Part shown: positions 54,359 to 64,000 of the stretch, one piece after another
Layout: the number at the start of each line of letters is the position of its first letter
Position numbering within the stretch: the first letter of the stretch is position 1
Assembly (NCBI RefSeq): GCF_030272615.1
Contig: NC_081415.1
Location: 417,162,757-417,226,756 of the forward strand
Source of the DNA: Cryptomeria japonica
Lineage: Eukaryota; Streptophyta; Pinopsida; Cupressales; Cupressaceae
Length of the DNA: 64,000 bases
Reading direction: 5' to 3'
The notes under the pieces: model-generated
The model's database searches: none
What the model saw: the letters and a program-made list of their open reading frames with translations, nothing else
Told to the model about the DNA's origin: nothing
Program-made: the position numbers and the translations under genes

Positions 54359-56356
54359 GTGCTCTTGTGTTCTTTCATTTTTGCTAATATAGGTTCTCCT
54401 AAGTTTCTTCTTTTAACTCCTCATAATTATGCTACTTGGAAAATTGATGCATGGAGTAAACTTATGGAAAAAGGATTAACTCATTACTTTGATGAAACTA
54501 TTGTTGCTCTTGCTGATCCTAAGGCTGATCCTGTTGCTCACTTGGATTGGCTCACTAAGAACATTATGGAAATTGGTACCTTAAGAAAGTATGTATCAAA
54601 GGATCTCATCTTTCATATTGAGAAATGTATCTTAATTAAGGATGCTTGGCAAAAGTTTCAAGACTTGTATGGTCAAGTTGATGAGATTAGGGGATATCAA
54701 ATTGATAGTGGTCTCACCATGTTAGATCCCAAGACCTTTGATACTATACAAGATTATGTCACTAAGGCAAAAGAGTTGAGGGCACAACTCAAGGATTGTG
54801 GCATTGATAAGAAGGATACTCAATTGATCTTCAATTTGATGGGCAAGCTTCGACCACAAAAATATGCAACATTTGCTTCTAGTTTCCAAACCCATAGGAT
54901 GACAATGGGTTCAAGATACACAATGCCTACCTTTGATGATTTCACCGAAATGTTGATGATTGAACAAACTAAGTTGATAAACATGGGCATTATTAAGACT
55001 TCTAAGTCTCAAGCATTAGTGGAAAATCAAGGGAACAAAGAAAATCAAGGAAAGGACAACTCAAACAAGAAGAAATGGCAATCAAAGCCTAAGGACAAAG
55101 CACCACCTTCTCCATAACAAGGAGATTCATCCTTTTCCAAGAAGGACAATTCACCAAAGAAGGAAAGACCTACTTGTGCCTATTGTGTAAAGGTTGGTCA
55201 TGAGGAGTGTCATTTCCATTCTAAGAATATTGATGAGCTCACACACATCCTTAGAAAGCACAACATTGATTTGCCTCATGCCTACAAGGAGGATTCATCA
55301 CCTTCCACTTCCTCACAATCAAAGGGGAAAGGGAAAGCATTCATGGGCTCTACAAGTGGGAAGACTCACTCTTTTGGGACAAGAAAAGGAAAAGCTCTTT
55401 GTGCTACTACAAGTCATGATTCAAGGAGATGGCTTCTAGATTCAGGGGCTTCTCATCATACGGCATCTTCGCAATCTATGTTTTCTACATTTGAGCCTTA
55501 CACCATGCTACAGATTTTGATGAAAAATCATACATACATGGATGTGATTGGGAAAGGAACTATTGCCATTGGGGATAACTCCTTCAATGATGTGTTGTGT
55601 GTACCCCATTTGACAAACAATCTTCTTTCCATATATCAAATCACACATGGGGCAACAAAGAAAATTATGGAGTTCACACCTAAGTCAGTTTTCATTAGAG
55701 ACTTGGAAAGTAGAGCTATCATTGTGAATGGGGTGGTGGATCATGCATCCCGGTTATATTCCTTTTTAGATTTTGTTGATGAGGATTATTTTACATATGA
55801 TGATTCTTCACATGATGATTTTACACATGATGATTCAGATTTTGAGGACAACTTTGGGTACTTGAACTTGGGGATTCTCACATGTGACCCCGTTCTTGAG
55901 CCTTGTGTTTCATCTCCTCCTATTGATATCACATCACCTATTGCACCTTATGATGCATCTAGTGCAACAATTTTGCCTTCTTGTGATTCAGTGCAACATG
56001 GTTTATCTTGTCTTCCAACTTCAGTTGATTGGGATGACTACTTGACAAACATTGCAGGTTTGTTTGTGGAATCCTACATTGCATATTTGGGAAACATCAT
56101 TGATGATATTCATCTTCTCTTTGATGAAGATGATCCTTCTTTGATTATTGTGAGGGAACACTCTGACCCTCTTGTTCATTCTCTATATGATCATTCTTTC
56201 GAGGTTGACATGATTGTGGATACTTATGTACAACAGTTGGAGGAGGTGTTTTTTTATTTAGAGGAGACATGTGAGTCTTTGGGACTTACTCTACATTCAT
56301 CTCCACTAGATCTTGGAGTGCCTTTTTCAGCAGTTCACCACCTTTGGAGGGGGTAA
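54359..56356 (+). CDS. Copia gag-protease fused to an acidic extension (one stop)
   Basis: A single frame of about 665 codons is open from GTG 54,359 to TAG 56,356, with one TAA at 55,117. No ATG precedes SPKFLLLTPHNYATWK, so the true start is unclear. Gag part: NYATWKIDAWSKLM, WQKFQDLYGQ, FDTIQDYVTKAKELRAQLKDC, LMGKLRPQKYATFASSF, a Lys/Asn/Gln-rich linker, and CAYCVKVGHEECH, a knuckle-like motif. Protease part: RRWLLDSGASHHTASSQS (about 55,423-55,475) with the DSGA active site, then VLCVPHLTNNLLSI. After HASRLYSFLDFV, where autonomous relatives enter the pre-integrase domain, the frame continues for about 190 residues of Asp/Glu/His/Ser-rich sequence (TYDDSSHDDFTHDDSDFEDN) of unknown fold. 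Confidence 0.75.
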
Positions 56357-56570
56357 CTTTCAGCATCGACATGGGGACACTTGAGCAGTTTTCAGAGACT
56401 TTATTCATTATGAGTTTTTTCCCTACATCTTCCCTTCATGATTAGGGAGACTTCATGGATACACCTTTGGTTTTGTTTCTTCTTAAAGGGAGGAACATTG
56501 TTCGACGTTCATGGAGTAGTTTCTTCATTCAACTTCGAGCTTCTACCATTGGTTCAGATTCTATATTGAG

Positions 56571-56807
56571 TACCCCTACCTACCCTTGCATCTCATTGAG
56601 CCACATGTCATCATTGTGTGCTCTCTTGTCTCTTAGCCTTGCCTTTATAAGCAGGCTCATCTACATTGTATGTAACAATCTTGATGATCCAGTTGATCTC
56701 TTTTGCATCTTGATAGGAATACAATTTATTCTTGTCATATTTTATCTCTCATCATTGTGCTATCTTGTGGTCTCTTTGATTTTGGTTGCTTCAAGCATAA
56801 TCTCACA
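56571..56807 (+). repeat. Copia 3' LTR remnant
   Basis: It matches the last 237 bp of the 5' LTR with only a few substitutions. The first half of the LTR is missing: the sequence upstream (ATTGGTTCAGATTCTATATTGAG) is unrelated to the LTR, indicating a deletion that also removed the junction with the polypurine tract (a candidate, AAAGGGAGGAA, remains at 56,486-56,496). Confidence 0.8.
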
Positions 56808-56812
56808 AAAAA

Positions 56813-57229
56813 TAATGGCATGACATCATCTATATTTTTTATTAACACAAATATATACATATATTTAAAAACACATTATAGAAGATACACACTTGAAGAA
56901 AGAGATGCAATTTTTAGAAGTTTAGATGCTACTCTAATAGCATGGATGAGTGAAACTTTTAATTGAACCCTCCTATGAATAAATTAGGAAGAAATCTATC
57001 ATTTGGCATATTTTAAGGAGGAGTGGACAAACTAATCTCATGCAAAGTGTTAATGGATAGAAATTAATTTTGTTAATGGAATTCTCTAGATTCTGGAAGG
57101 GTGAGAAATTGAATGTCAAAGATATTACCTCCAAGGTGATCAAGGAAAGTATAACAAAGGCTATATTGTTGTCTATGGAGGGTTTTAAGTATTAATTTAG
57201 ATTGAAAATTGAAAATATTACAAACAAGA
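56813..57229. other. Decayed sequence, no recognisable gene
   Basis: AT-rich. Short peptide-like stretches (LEERDAIFRSLDATLIAWMSETF at 56,890-56,965) are not assignable. Confidence 0.35.
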
Positions 57230-57690
57230 TTGAATCTTAAAACTATCGATATGTCGAGACAAACCAACACATGTTAAACTTCATAATTGGAATGAAGGAC
57301 AAATTTAAAAAAAGGGTACATCATGGAGGAAACTATAGAGAAAATATAAATATAAATTTATCTATTGTTGCAATGTGTAAAGGTGCAATTTTAGCCTTCT
57401 ATTACAAAGATGCCTAAGGCAAATATCACAACATTAAATTGGAAGTTTTAGCTGTTTTCAAAACTGTCATTCCTTACTTGACCATCTAGGCACTTGAGAA
57501 CGTTGACATAAATTGTAAAAAGAAGGTATGAATCTAGAGTGAGAATTGAAAAGCTTATAAATATGACAAAATGCAAAAACTATTGATATACCCACAAAAA
57601 CCAACACATGTTGATCTTCATGACTGAAATGAAGGACAAATTTAAACAAAAGTGTGCATCATTGAGGCAACAATAGAGAAAAGTTAAAAC
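57230..57690. repeat. Degenerate direct duplication, period about 340 bp
   Basis: The block at 57,232-57,340 (landmarks ACAAACCAACACATGTTAAACTTCAT and AATGAAGGACAAATTTAAA) recurs at 57,570-57,690 with substitutions. Both copies follow an AACTATYGATATR motif. No coding potential was recognised. It could be an old tandem duplication of an unidentified element. Confidence 0.6.
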
Positions 57691-58622
57691 TCATTAAAGC
57701 TTAAGCTTCATGGCATAATTTTTTTCGCAATCATGACTTTTTAATAGGTATATGAATTCCACCCAAAGTAGAGAATGATCTTATGATTTTGATTCATACA
57801 TGCAACTGACATAACCTTTATTTATTGCAATACATACTAATTTTCGAAGCTTATATATTCACCATTCATTCTTTTATCATCAACCAAATTAGTCTTATTT
57901 TTCTGTATTTCCTTATAGAAAATTAATTACTTAAATAAAAAAATCTATTAAATTCCAACTCCATTTATACTTTTAACTATGCTAAATATATTTTTTTGAT
58001 CGATAATATATGACTTATTATTTATGAAAATAAAAAATTACATATAATTCCACAAAGTATAGTTGTCCAATATCCATGAAGACGGGCATCCCAATGAGCC
58101 CACCACCTTCCCAAAACCCTTAAACCATATACAATTTTTAGAACAAAAATAAAATTTATAAACAACTACCGCCATCGACCGATACCATGAACCAAAATAG
58201 TCACCAAATACTATGCCATCGTACAAAATATTGCTACTAAACCCCACCCTGATATAAACATTAAAAAAAAATTACCGACACAACAAATTTTGGACAAAGG
58301 ACACACAAAAAACGAGTTCCATCCCCGCATTGGCAGTTTTCACCTGGAATCCTATAGCTTCGGCTTCCCTAGGCCAGTATCCTAGTAATCTTCAGGATTG
58401 AAGCTCAGACCTTGACCACCTTGTCTCTTTTTCGCCTCTCCAAGCCTCCGTCACTCAATCTCCTCCTCTCACATGAATTCTTTTAAGCCCACCCAACCAA
58501 TTAAAGCCTCCTCCTACTGTTCTTATCTATTCATCCCATCCTTCGACAGAATGAAGGGCCTGAAATCCTCACTCTCTTCTCTATTATAAATTCTTTCACT
58601 CAGACTCCTTCACAAACCCTTC

Positions 58623-58990
58623 CTAGGAACTCCCCTTGCTTACAAAAATTTCAGCCCGAAGAGATACCCTCTGGAACACATGCTCAAGAACCCACTCTAT
58701 CTTCTCCTTAGTATCCAACTCCAAACCCCAAGCAGCCACCACAGACACCACATCAACATTGCTACAAAATCTAAATTTTGATTTCATATAATCTTCTCCC
58801 AAGAATAAATCCAAAATTTGGATGGAAATGGTCTCCTTGTGCTTGAAGATGTCGCCCAGGTGCTTCTCAGAGATCTTGCCCAAGAAGGAAAACTACTGTT
58901 TGACAATGAGAACGTGTGAAATTTTCCTCCATGATCACCCTTCTGCATTGGTTTGCCAACTCCTAAATGCTCTCGCTTTCACTCTTTACA
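58623..58990 (-). pseudogene. ORF downstream of LINE RNase H, unknown
   Basis: The minus-strand frame carries three stops (TAA, TGA and TAG at positions where Gln, Arg and Gln codons fit) upstream of an open 86-codon part. Readable segments: FRSWQTNAEG, WRKISHVLIVKQ, GKISEKHLGDIFKHKETISI, RFCSNVDVVSVVAAWGLELD, KEKIEWVLEHVFQRVSL. No family recognised. It lies in the position that ORF3 has in the full-length LINE at 43,979-51,521 but does not obviously align with it. Confidence 0.45.
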
Positions 58991-59099
58991 ACCTTTCTTT
59001 GGAAAGAGAAAATAATGCTTAGTGTCCTTTTATCCCTCACCACCCACCAGGGCACAAAAAAACATCATTCCCAGTCAAACCCCAACATACTTTCTTCGC

Positions 59100-59687
59100 C
59101 ATATGCCATCTCAATCCCTCAGAATCCTCACAAATCTCCTTCCCGTGCGTAATATTTAATGATTCTCCTACCTTGGACAACATGTCGACAATGGTATTAC
59201 CCTCCCACATGGTATGAGATATTTGAAAACTTTTAAATTCATTTAATTATTTTAATAATATTTTTATGAATTTATCTAATCTCCATGAAGGCACCTCCCC
59301 TTTGATAATGGCGTTGACAATAATCAATGAATCCCCTTCAAGGTACAACTTAGAAACATCTAGCCTTTTGGCCATCCTTACACCCCAAAGTGTTGCTTGA
59401 GCCTCGACTTCGCTATTTGTCTTTTTTGAAAGCCATCTCACACCAAGGGAAAGAATATCGCCCTTCCAATTTCGAGCAACATATCCAGCTCCTGAAGGGC
59501 CCAAATTCCCGTTCGATGCACCATCAAATTTTATTTTTATCCATCCTTGATCCAGTTTATGCCATTCCACTTTGGCTCTATCTTGAAATTTTGGATCAAT
59601 CCGAAAAATCCCATTAATAGGCTGATTAACTATGTTAAATATACCTACATACATGTCATTGATATAACCCAAACAAATCATAGTCAT
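59100..59687 (-). pseudogene. LINE RNase H domain
   Basis: The minus-strand frame contains GWIKIKFDGASNGNLGPSGAG (first Asp), SEVEAQATLWGVRMAKRL (Glu) and LYLEGDSLIIVNAI (Asp). After TAA at 59,247, HTMWEGNTIVDMLSKVG carries the C-terminal His/Asp motif. This is the plant LINE RNase H. It is closer to consensus than the domain at 46,000-46,616, and the two differ enough to be separate lineages. Confidence 0.85.
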
Positions 59688-59700
59688 TGAGTCAGGTTAT

Positions 59701-62631
59701 TAGTTTGTAGATGGATGGCATGATAGGTTATCCAACTATTAGAATAACACAACCCCATAGTAAATAAAACCCTAACAATAACTCCATTTTCAAACAATAA
59801 ACATTTGAAATCCCATTTGCAATTTGAATGAAAGTAAGGAATTGCCAATGCTATCAACCAACAACAAACCTTTGAAATCCCATTTCCATAACAAATTCAA
59901 AGATCTATAAACTTAAATTAATAACTTAAGTGGCAATTAATATGATGCTCCAATAGAAGACTATAATTCTTTATAATATTTAATGTGTTTAAAAACATAA
60001 AATTTGGTATTGTTCATACTTGTCATTCCTTTCTGCATAGAGTTAAAGAAACAAAAACCCAACACATTCAATTTCAAGGTAAAGAACATTATTTTGAGAA
60101 CTTCAAACAAAAATACCCATAAAAACATTAATTAAAGAAGCACCCACAAAACAACACAAGGTTGTGTTGCTATGAAGTTCCTACCAAATGTTGGTAGGAC
60201 TGTTTTGCTATTTATGGTTTTGCAATCTTTGTCTTTTTCTAAAATTTTATTGTTACTATTGAATAATATTTGGCCTTATTATTGCTTGTAAATCATGCTC
60301 TATATATCAAATGTCTCTTCTGATGCATGATTTGAGATAAAATATGAAAACTTGCAAATATCATTAATGAGGTGAATTAGAGTTGTATGAAAACTGATAA
60401 ATTAGAGGACGAGAAATATAGGAATGATTAAAAAAAAAATTGATAAAACAAATAATGTAATTAGTAGTATGAAAACCAAGTTCATTCCAATTTTATCAAC
60501 TTGTAATGAAATTCAAAAGAAAATCCCTTACTATCACTTTGTGATAAATGAAACACAACCATGCAAATTGTTTTAAAATTGATGACTACCATCAATTTAT
60601 GTTGAATGCAACAACATGACGCATATTGTTTATGATTCTAGTCAAATGTTTTTAATACAATGACATGTTTAACTTGTACTACAAGAGAAATTTTGTTCTA
60701 ATCTAACAAATTAGAAATTTTCATGTTTATTTCATTAAATAAAAAAATATGTTAAAAGAAATAAATATTAAACAAAATGTGTTGCATTTCACAATTTTAA
60801 ATAATCGTAGTTATTTGACATTAGAAGATAGAAGTAACAAAAATCAACTAACATCAACATCAACTAGAAAGGGGAAACCATTCATTGCATAAGATGTCAA
60901 GAGATTAACTTGGGCATCCAGATCTCAATGTTGGAATATTAACAAATCAGTCCAAATAAAACCTTAACAAAATGTCATGTTGTAGAAATTTGATGAAATT
61001 ATATTTTTTCTTGTTTTTGCGAGGATGGTCATTTGTTACATGGGCTAACATATTTCCATTACTGAATGTGCTTCGATTGAAAACCTTGTAAAACTCTAAG
61101 TCAAATGCAATTAATACTTGTAAAGACAAACTTCACAACATTTGCACATATAGTATATGGAAAAACTAAACTATCATAATTTGTGTTTTGTGGTTTTGTA
61201 TAGGTATGGATTGTTCTCACTTTAATTTGACATGTAAATATTTTCCCTCTTTCTATGAAGACCTGGCAGCTGCTTTTACCCTGAAAAAAATTGCCAATAA
61301 ACTTCAATTTACCTTTTGTAAATTTGAAAATCAAAACAAATATTTTCATCATTGAGTTTTTCTTGTCATCGCCAGTACTGGTTGGCTATGATTATTTAAA
61401 TTTAGTTTTAAATCCTCATTAATACGATTTAGGATGTTGAGCTTTGTGGCTACAGTGTCTTTGATAAATGAAAATTGTGTACAGTCCACATATTTTTTTA
61501 CTCTATTTTTCCATGAAAATGTTTAGGAGAATTCAGTAGAGCCTTTTCCTCGCCGATGGGTTTCTTTAGTAGTTTCAGACATTATGATATTGACAAAAGA
61601 AAAAATTGTATATGTGATATTTTTGAATTTGATTGTGTGAGTGTTTTTTCATAAAAAACTATTCATACAATCAAATCCAGAAGCAGTATATATAGAGTCT
61701 CATGAATTGTGGAAATCTACTAGCATTAAAGAAAAAACTTTCAAGAAGGGGTTTTGAAAGGGTTGATTATTTCCACAATTATTCTCTCTAAGTATAAATG
61801 GTAGAGAAAGTAGGCAAGATGGAAAGGAGGATGGAAATGAAAAAATGAATACGTGTATGTGGAAGATTGAAAACACAAACGAAAATAAAATAAAATAGAA
61901 AGTTGCTTGTTTAATGAAATATGAACATTCTTATATAATCGAAGTAGTGTTGCCTATTTAATAAAATATGAACACTCTATTTAATTGAAGCAACAAAATA
62001 ATTGTTCATATTGGTAAAATTTCTCAGCCAATTCAATTGGAGAAAATTAATCTTTCAATTATGTTTTGTTAAAATATTTGTATCTATACTTTAAAGGAAA
62101 CTAATATTTTTTGAATAAGAAAAAAAATTGATATTTGATTTGTTAAAAAGATAATATACAACCCCTTGCCTATAGTTGTATGCTATGGTAGGAAATATAG
62201 AGTAGAGATTAACACACAAATAAAAAACATAAATGAAAGAACCACTCATAACAAACAATCCTATGGTTTATTGCCTTTGTGAATTAATAAAACCTCACCT
62301 AGGCCAAAAACTGCTCAATGAGAACTTGGTAAACCCAACAATAGTTGGCAATCCAATCCATAATGCAAATCTTGAAAAAAATGTTAGAAGGGGAAGCATT
62401 CAACAAGGCCAAATGGGAAAAACATAAATACATAGCAGATCATTCAACAAGGAAGCAAAAAACGCAATATTTACCTTAGTAGACAACATCCTTGTGAAGA
62501 GAAGTAGCAACAACCCACCATCGTCGAGCATTTCTTAGGCATAAGAGATGAGGAGAATGTTGCAAAGCAGAGCATTTTTTGGAACCTATTAAAATGAACA
62601 TAGAGCGTAACCAAACAACTATTGGTGCCTA
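59701..62631. other. AT-rich sequence without recognisable genes
   Basis: No domain signature in any frame. A small direct duplication of about 50 bp (AATRAAATATGAACAYTCT) lies at 61,911-61,990. A TATA-like AGTATATATAGAG occurs near 61,684, without an associated ORF. Confidence 0.45.
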
Positions 62632-62832
62632 TTGAAACAAATAGTTGAGAAGATGTGTGTAAGAAATGTAGAGTGGGTGAGTGAGAAAAGCGAGGTTGCG
62701 AAGTATTCAATGCTCAAATGCATTAAAAGGTGTCATCAAGATTCAAAATATGAGAAAGGATGTGTAGTTAATGTGGCTGGTTGGGAGGGAGTAGATGATG
62801 CATTGATAGATGCGAGGAAGTGGATGTTATAG
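62632..62832 (+). other. Unidentified 66-codon open frame
   Basis: The peptide has a protein-like composition (VEWVSEKSEVAKYSMLKCI, CVVNVAGWEGVDDALIDA) rather than AT-repeat composition, but I do not recognise it. It starts without a clear ATG (AAA-ACAAATAGTTG context) and no neighbouring exon could be joined. It may be a fragment of a decayed gene or element. Confidence 0.2.
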
Positions 62833-64000
62833 GTGTGAAATGCTTCTTCAACATGCAATGTTGAAAACATCTATCTCTAGTGTGCCACATAATATTAGTG
62901 GTGGTCTCGACCCAAGATCGGTCAACCATTTAAACAGGCAACTATTTTACTTGATCAACCAATGAGTAGTGTACATGTGATAGATTGCTTCCACATATGT
63001 GAGATTGAATTTTTTGTGTTGACTAGAAAATTTCTTCTCACTCCCTTTGGAGGAGAAATCATAGTATTCCATGAAGCTCAAAACCTATCTTGGCTATGGC
63101 AATGACAATTTTATCAAAGACGACCCTCTCATGGATTGGAAAGAGCTTTGTATTACTAAATGCCTACTTTGTGAAACAAATCTCTAGCCCACTAAGCTAG
63201 CCACCATGCATTAAGCTTGTAAATTCTATACTACATCAAAATATTAGAAAATAGAATGGGTTAATTATCTTTATTTTAAAAAGAGTACTTTACTGAAGTT
63301 ATGAAACAATATGATGTTATGGCTAATCTCTAGTACAATTTAGAAGATTGAAACAACAAAATCCCTAAAACCGAGAAACGATGGTCAAATTCAACAATAA
63401 TGACAATGCCTTGGTGTGACAAATGTGAACGAGAAAATATTATGTGAGCATTTTGAAACCCATGTGTCAATTTATTGAACATTGTTAATTATGAGTGTCG
63501 TACTAGGTAAGGTGAACCTCGAGCTGACTAGCAATCAGCCTGCAACAAGATGTGAAATGTATTGTCCACCCTTGAATTGACTTATGTTGATTAGAGATGA
63601 CTTTTATTCCATGCGTGATAGACTTATCTCAACTATTTATGATGATTTGGATGATGATTATTCATGTGTTTTAGTTATGCATTGTGATGATAGACATTAT
63701 TGGGCATATACTATTTTGGATGATTTATACGATGTTGATACTATAAATTATTGATCATGTGATTTGATGGATACTATATGCTTACTATGTGATATATTAT
63801 CGAAAGGTTATATTGATCATGAGTTTGATGTTGACTATGATTACACTAACCCTATTTCATGATTACATTTTATGAGATGCTTATGAGATGTGTTTGACTT
63901 TCTTCGTGATAGAGACGATTCCACATCACTCATTGCGAGTGGGATGTGTCATCACGACTCTCTATCACTTGCTTGTTATGATATATATGTATATGTTGTA
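62833..64000. other. No recognisable feature
   Basis: Decayed AT-rich sequence. From 63,590 it is rich in GATGAT/TGATTT repeats that give Asp/Tyr-rich translations without a family signature. The window ends here. Confidence 0.4.

Larger units (their letters stand above)
52250..56807 (+). mobile_element. Non-autonomous copia element: gag-protease-acidic ORF
   Basis: The 5' LTR (52,250-52,742) is followed directly by TGGTATCAGAG, a primer-binding site. The 3' LTR survives only as its last 237 bp (56,571-56,807), nearly identical to 52,506-52,742. AAAAA flanks both outer ends (52,245-52,249; 56,808-56,812), a low-information target duplication. The internal region has a 1.6-kb leader with a GC-rich block and one long ORF, with a single stop, that covers gag, protease and an acidic extension. 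Integrase, RT and RNase H are absent. High LTR similarity and an almost open ORF indicate recent activity. Confidence 0.85.
58020..59700 (-). mobile_element. 5'-truncated LINE: RNase H, downstream ORF and 3' end
   Basis: On the minus strand the order is RNase H (59,687 to about 59,100), an open stretch of at least 120 codons (about 58,990-58,623), a non-coding tail, and AT-rich sequence near 58,020-58,040. Endonuclease and RT are absent, as expected of 5' truncation. No clear target duplication was located, so both limits are approximate. Confidence 0.65.

Overview
The window is a stretch of a large, repeat-rich plant nuclear genome. The best guess is a gymnosperm, probably a conifer. That rests on the AT-rich background, nested LTR retrotransposons, a 3.8-kb-LTR chromovirus, a plant-type LINE with RNase H, a nepenthesin-like peptidase pseudogene, and a transposase gene with GT-AG introns. 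There is no bacterial or organellar signature, and no intact single-copy host gene was found. Almost everything recognisable is a mobile element in some state of decay.

Region 1 (716-26,600) is a four-level nest. The 5' LTR of an old Ty1/copia element (716-987 plus 24,796-25,895, followed by a gag remnant to 26,600) is split by a minus-strand Ty3/gypsy element. That element has LTRs at 988-2,179 and 23,582-24,790, a target duplication GAGGT, and gag plus aspartic protease but no reverse transcriptase. It contains a DNA transposon with core ends at 2,720 and 18,715. The transposon encodes a DDE-like transposase and carries palindrome-rich tandem arrays. Its transposase coding region is split by a non-autonomous copia-like element (6,305-14,151, target duplication ACACC). 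That element carries a shortened gag plus a second, unrelated ORF of about 1,150 codons.

Region 2 (26,601-30,309) holds a 0.92-kb internally deleted relative of the same DNA transposon, a fragment of a nepenthesin-like aspartic peptidase pseudogene, and a possible short LTR.

Region 3 (30,315-43,851) is a full-length Ty3/gypsy chromovirus (target duplication TGGGC) with very long LTRs and gag, PR, RT, RNase H, IN and chromodomain. It is inactivated almost entirely by TAG codons. A solo LTR (42,313-43,789, target duplication ATTTG) sits in its 3' LTR.

Region 4 (43,979-51,521) is an apparently full-length minus-strand LINE with a 17-bp target duplication. It has ORF1, ORF2 (endonuclease, RT, RNase H) and an unexpected third ORF downstream of RNase H.

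Region 5 (52,250-56,807) is a young non-autonomous copia element whose gag-protease ORF continues into an acidic segment instead of integrase/RT. From 56,808 to the end there is a degenerate duplicated segment, a 5'-truncated LINE (RNase H, a short downstream ORF and the 3' end) and AT-rich sequence with nothing convincingly coding.

The recurrent theme is non-autonomy. Three LTR elements lack RT and integrase but keep or gain other ORFs, and two LINEs carry coding potential after RNase H. The captured-looking ORF of the copia-like element and ORF3 of the LINE share a layout: a folded N-terminal domain, then a Lys/Glu-rich stretch, then coiled coil. Coordinates of ends and duplications were read by eye; family names rest on motifs, not on searches.
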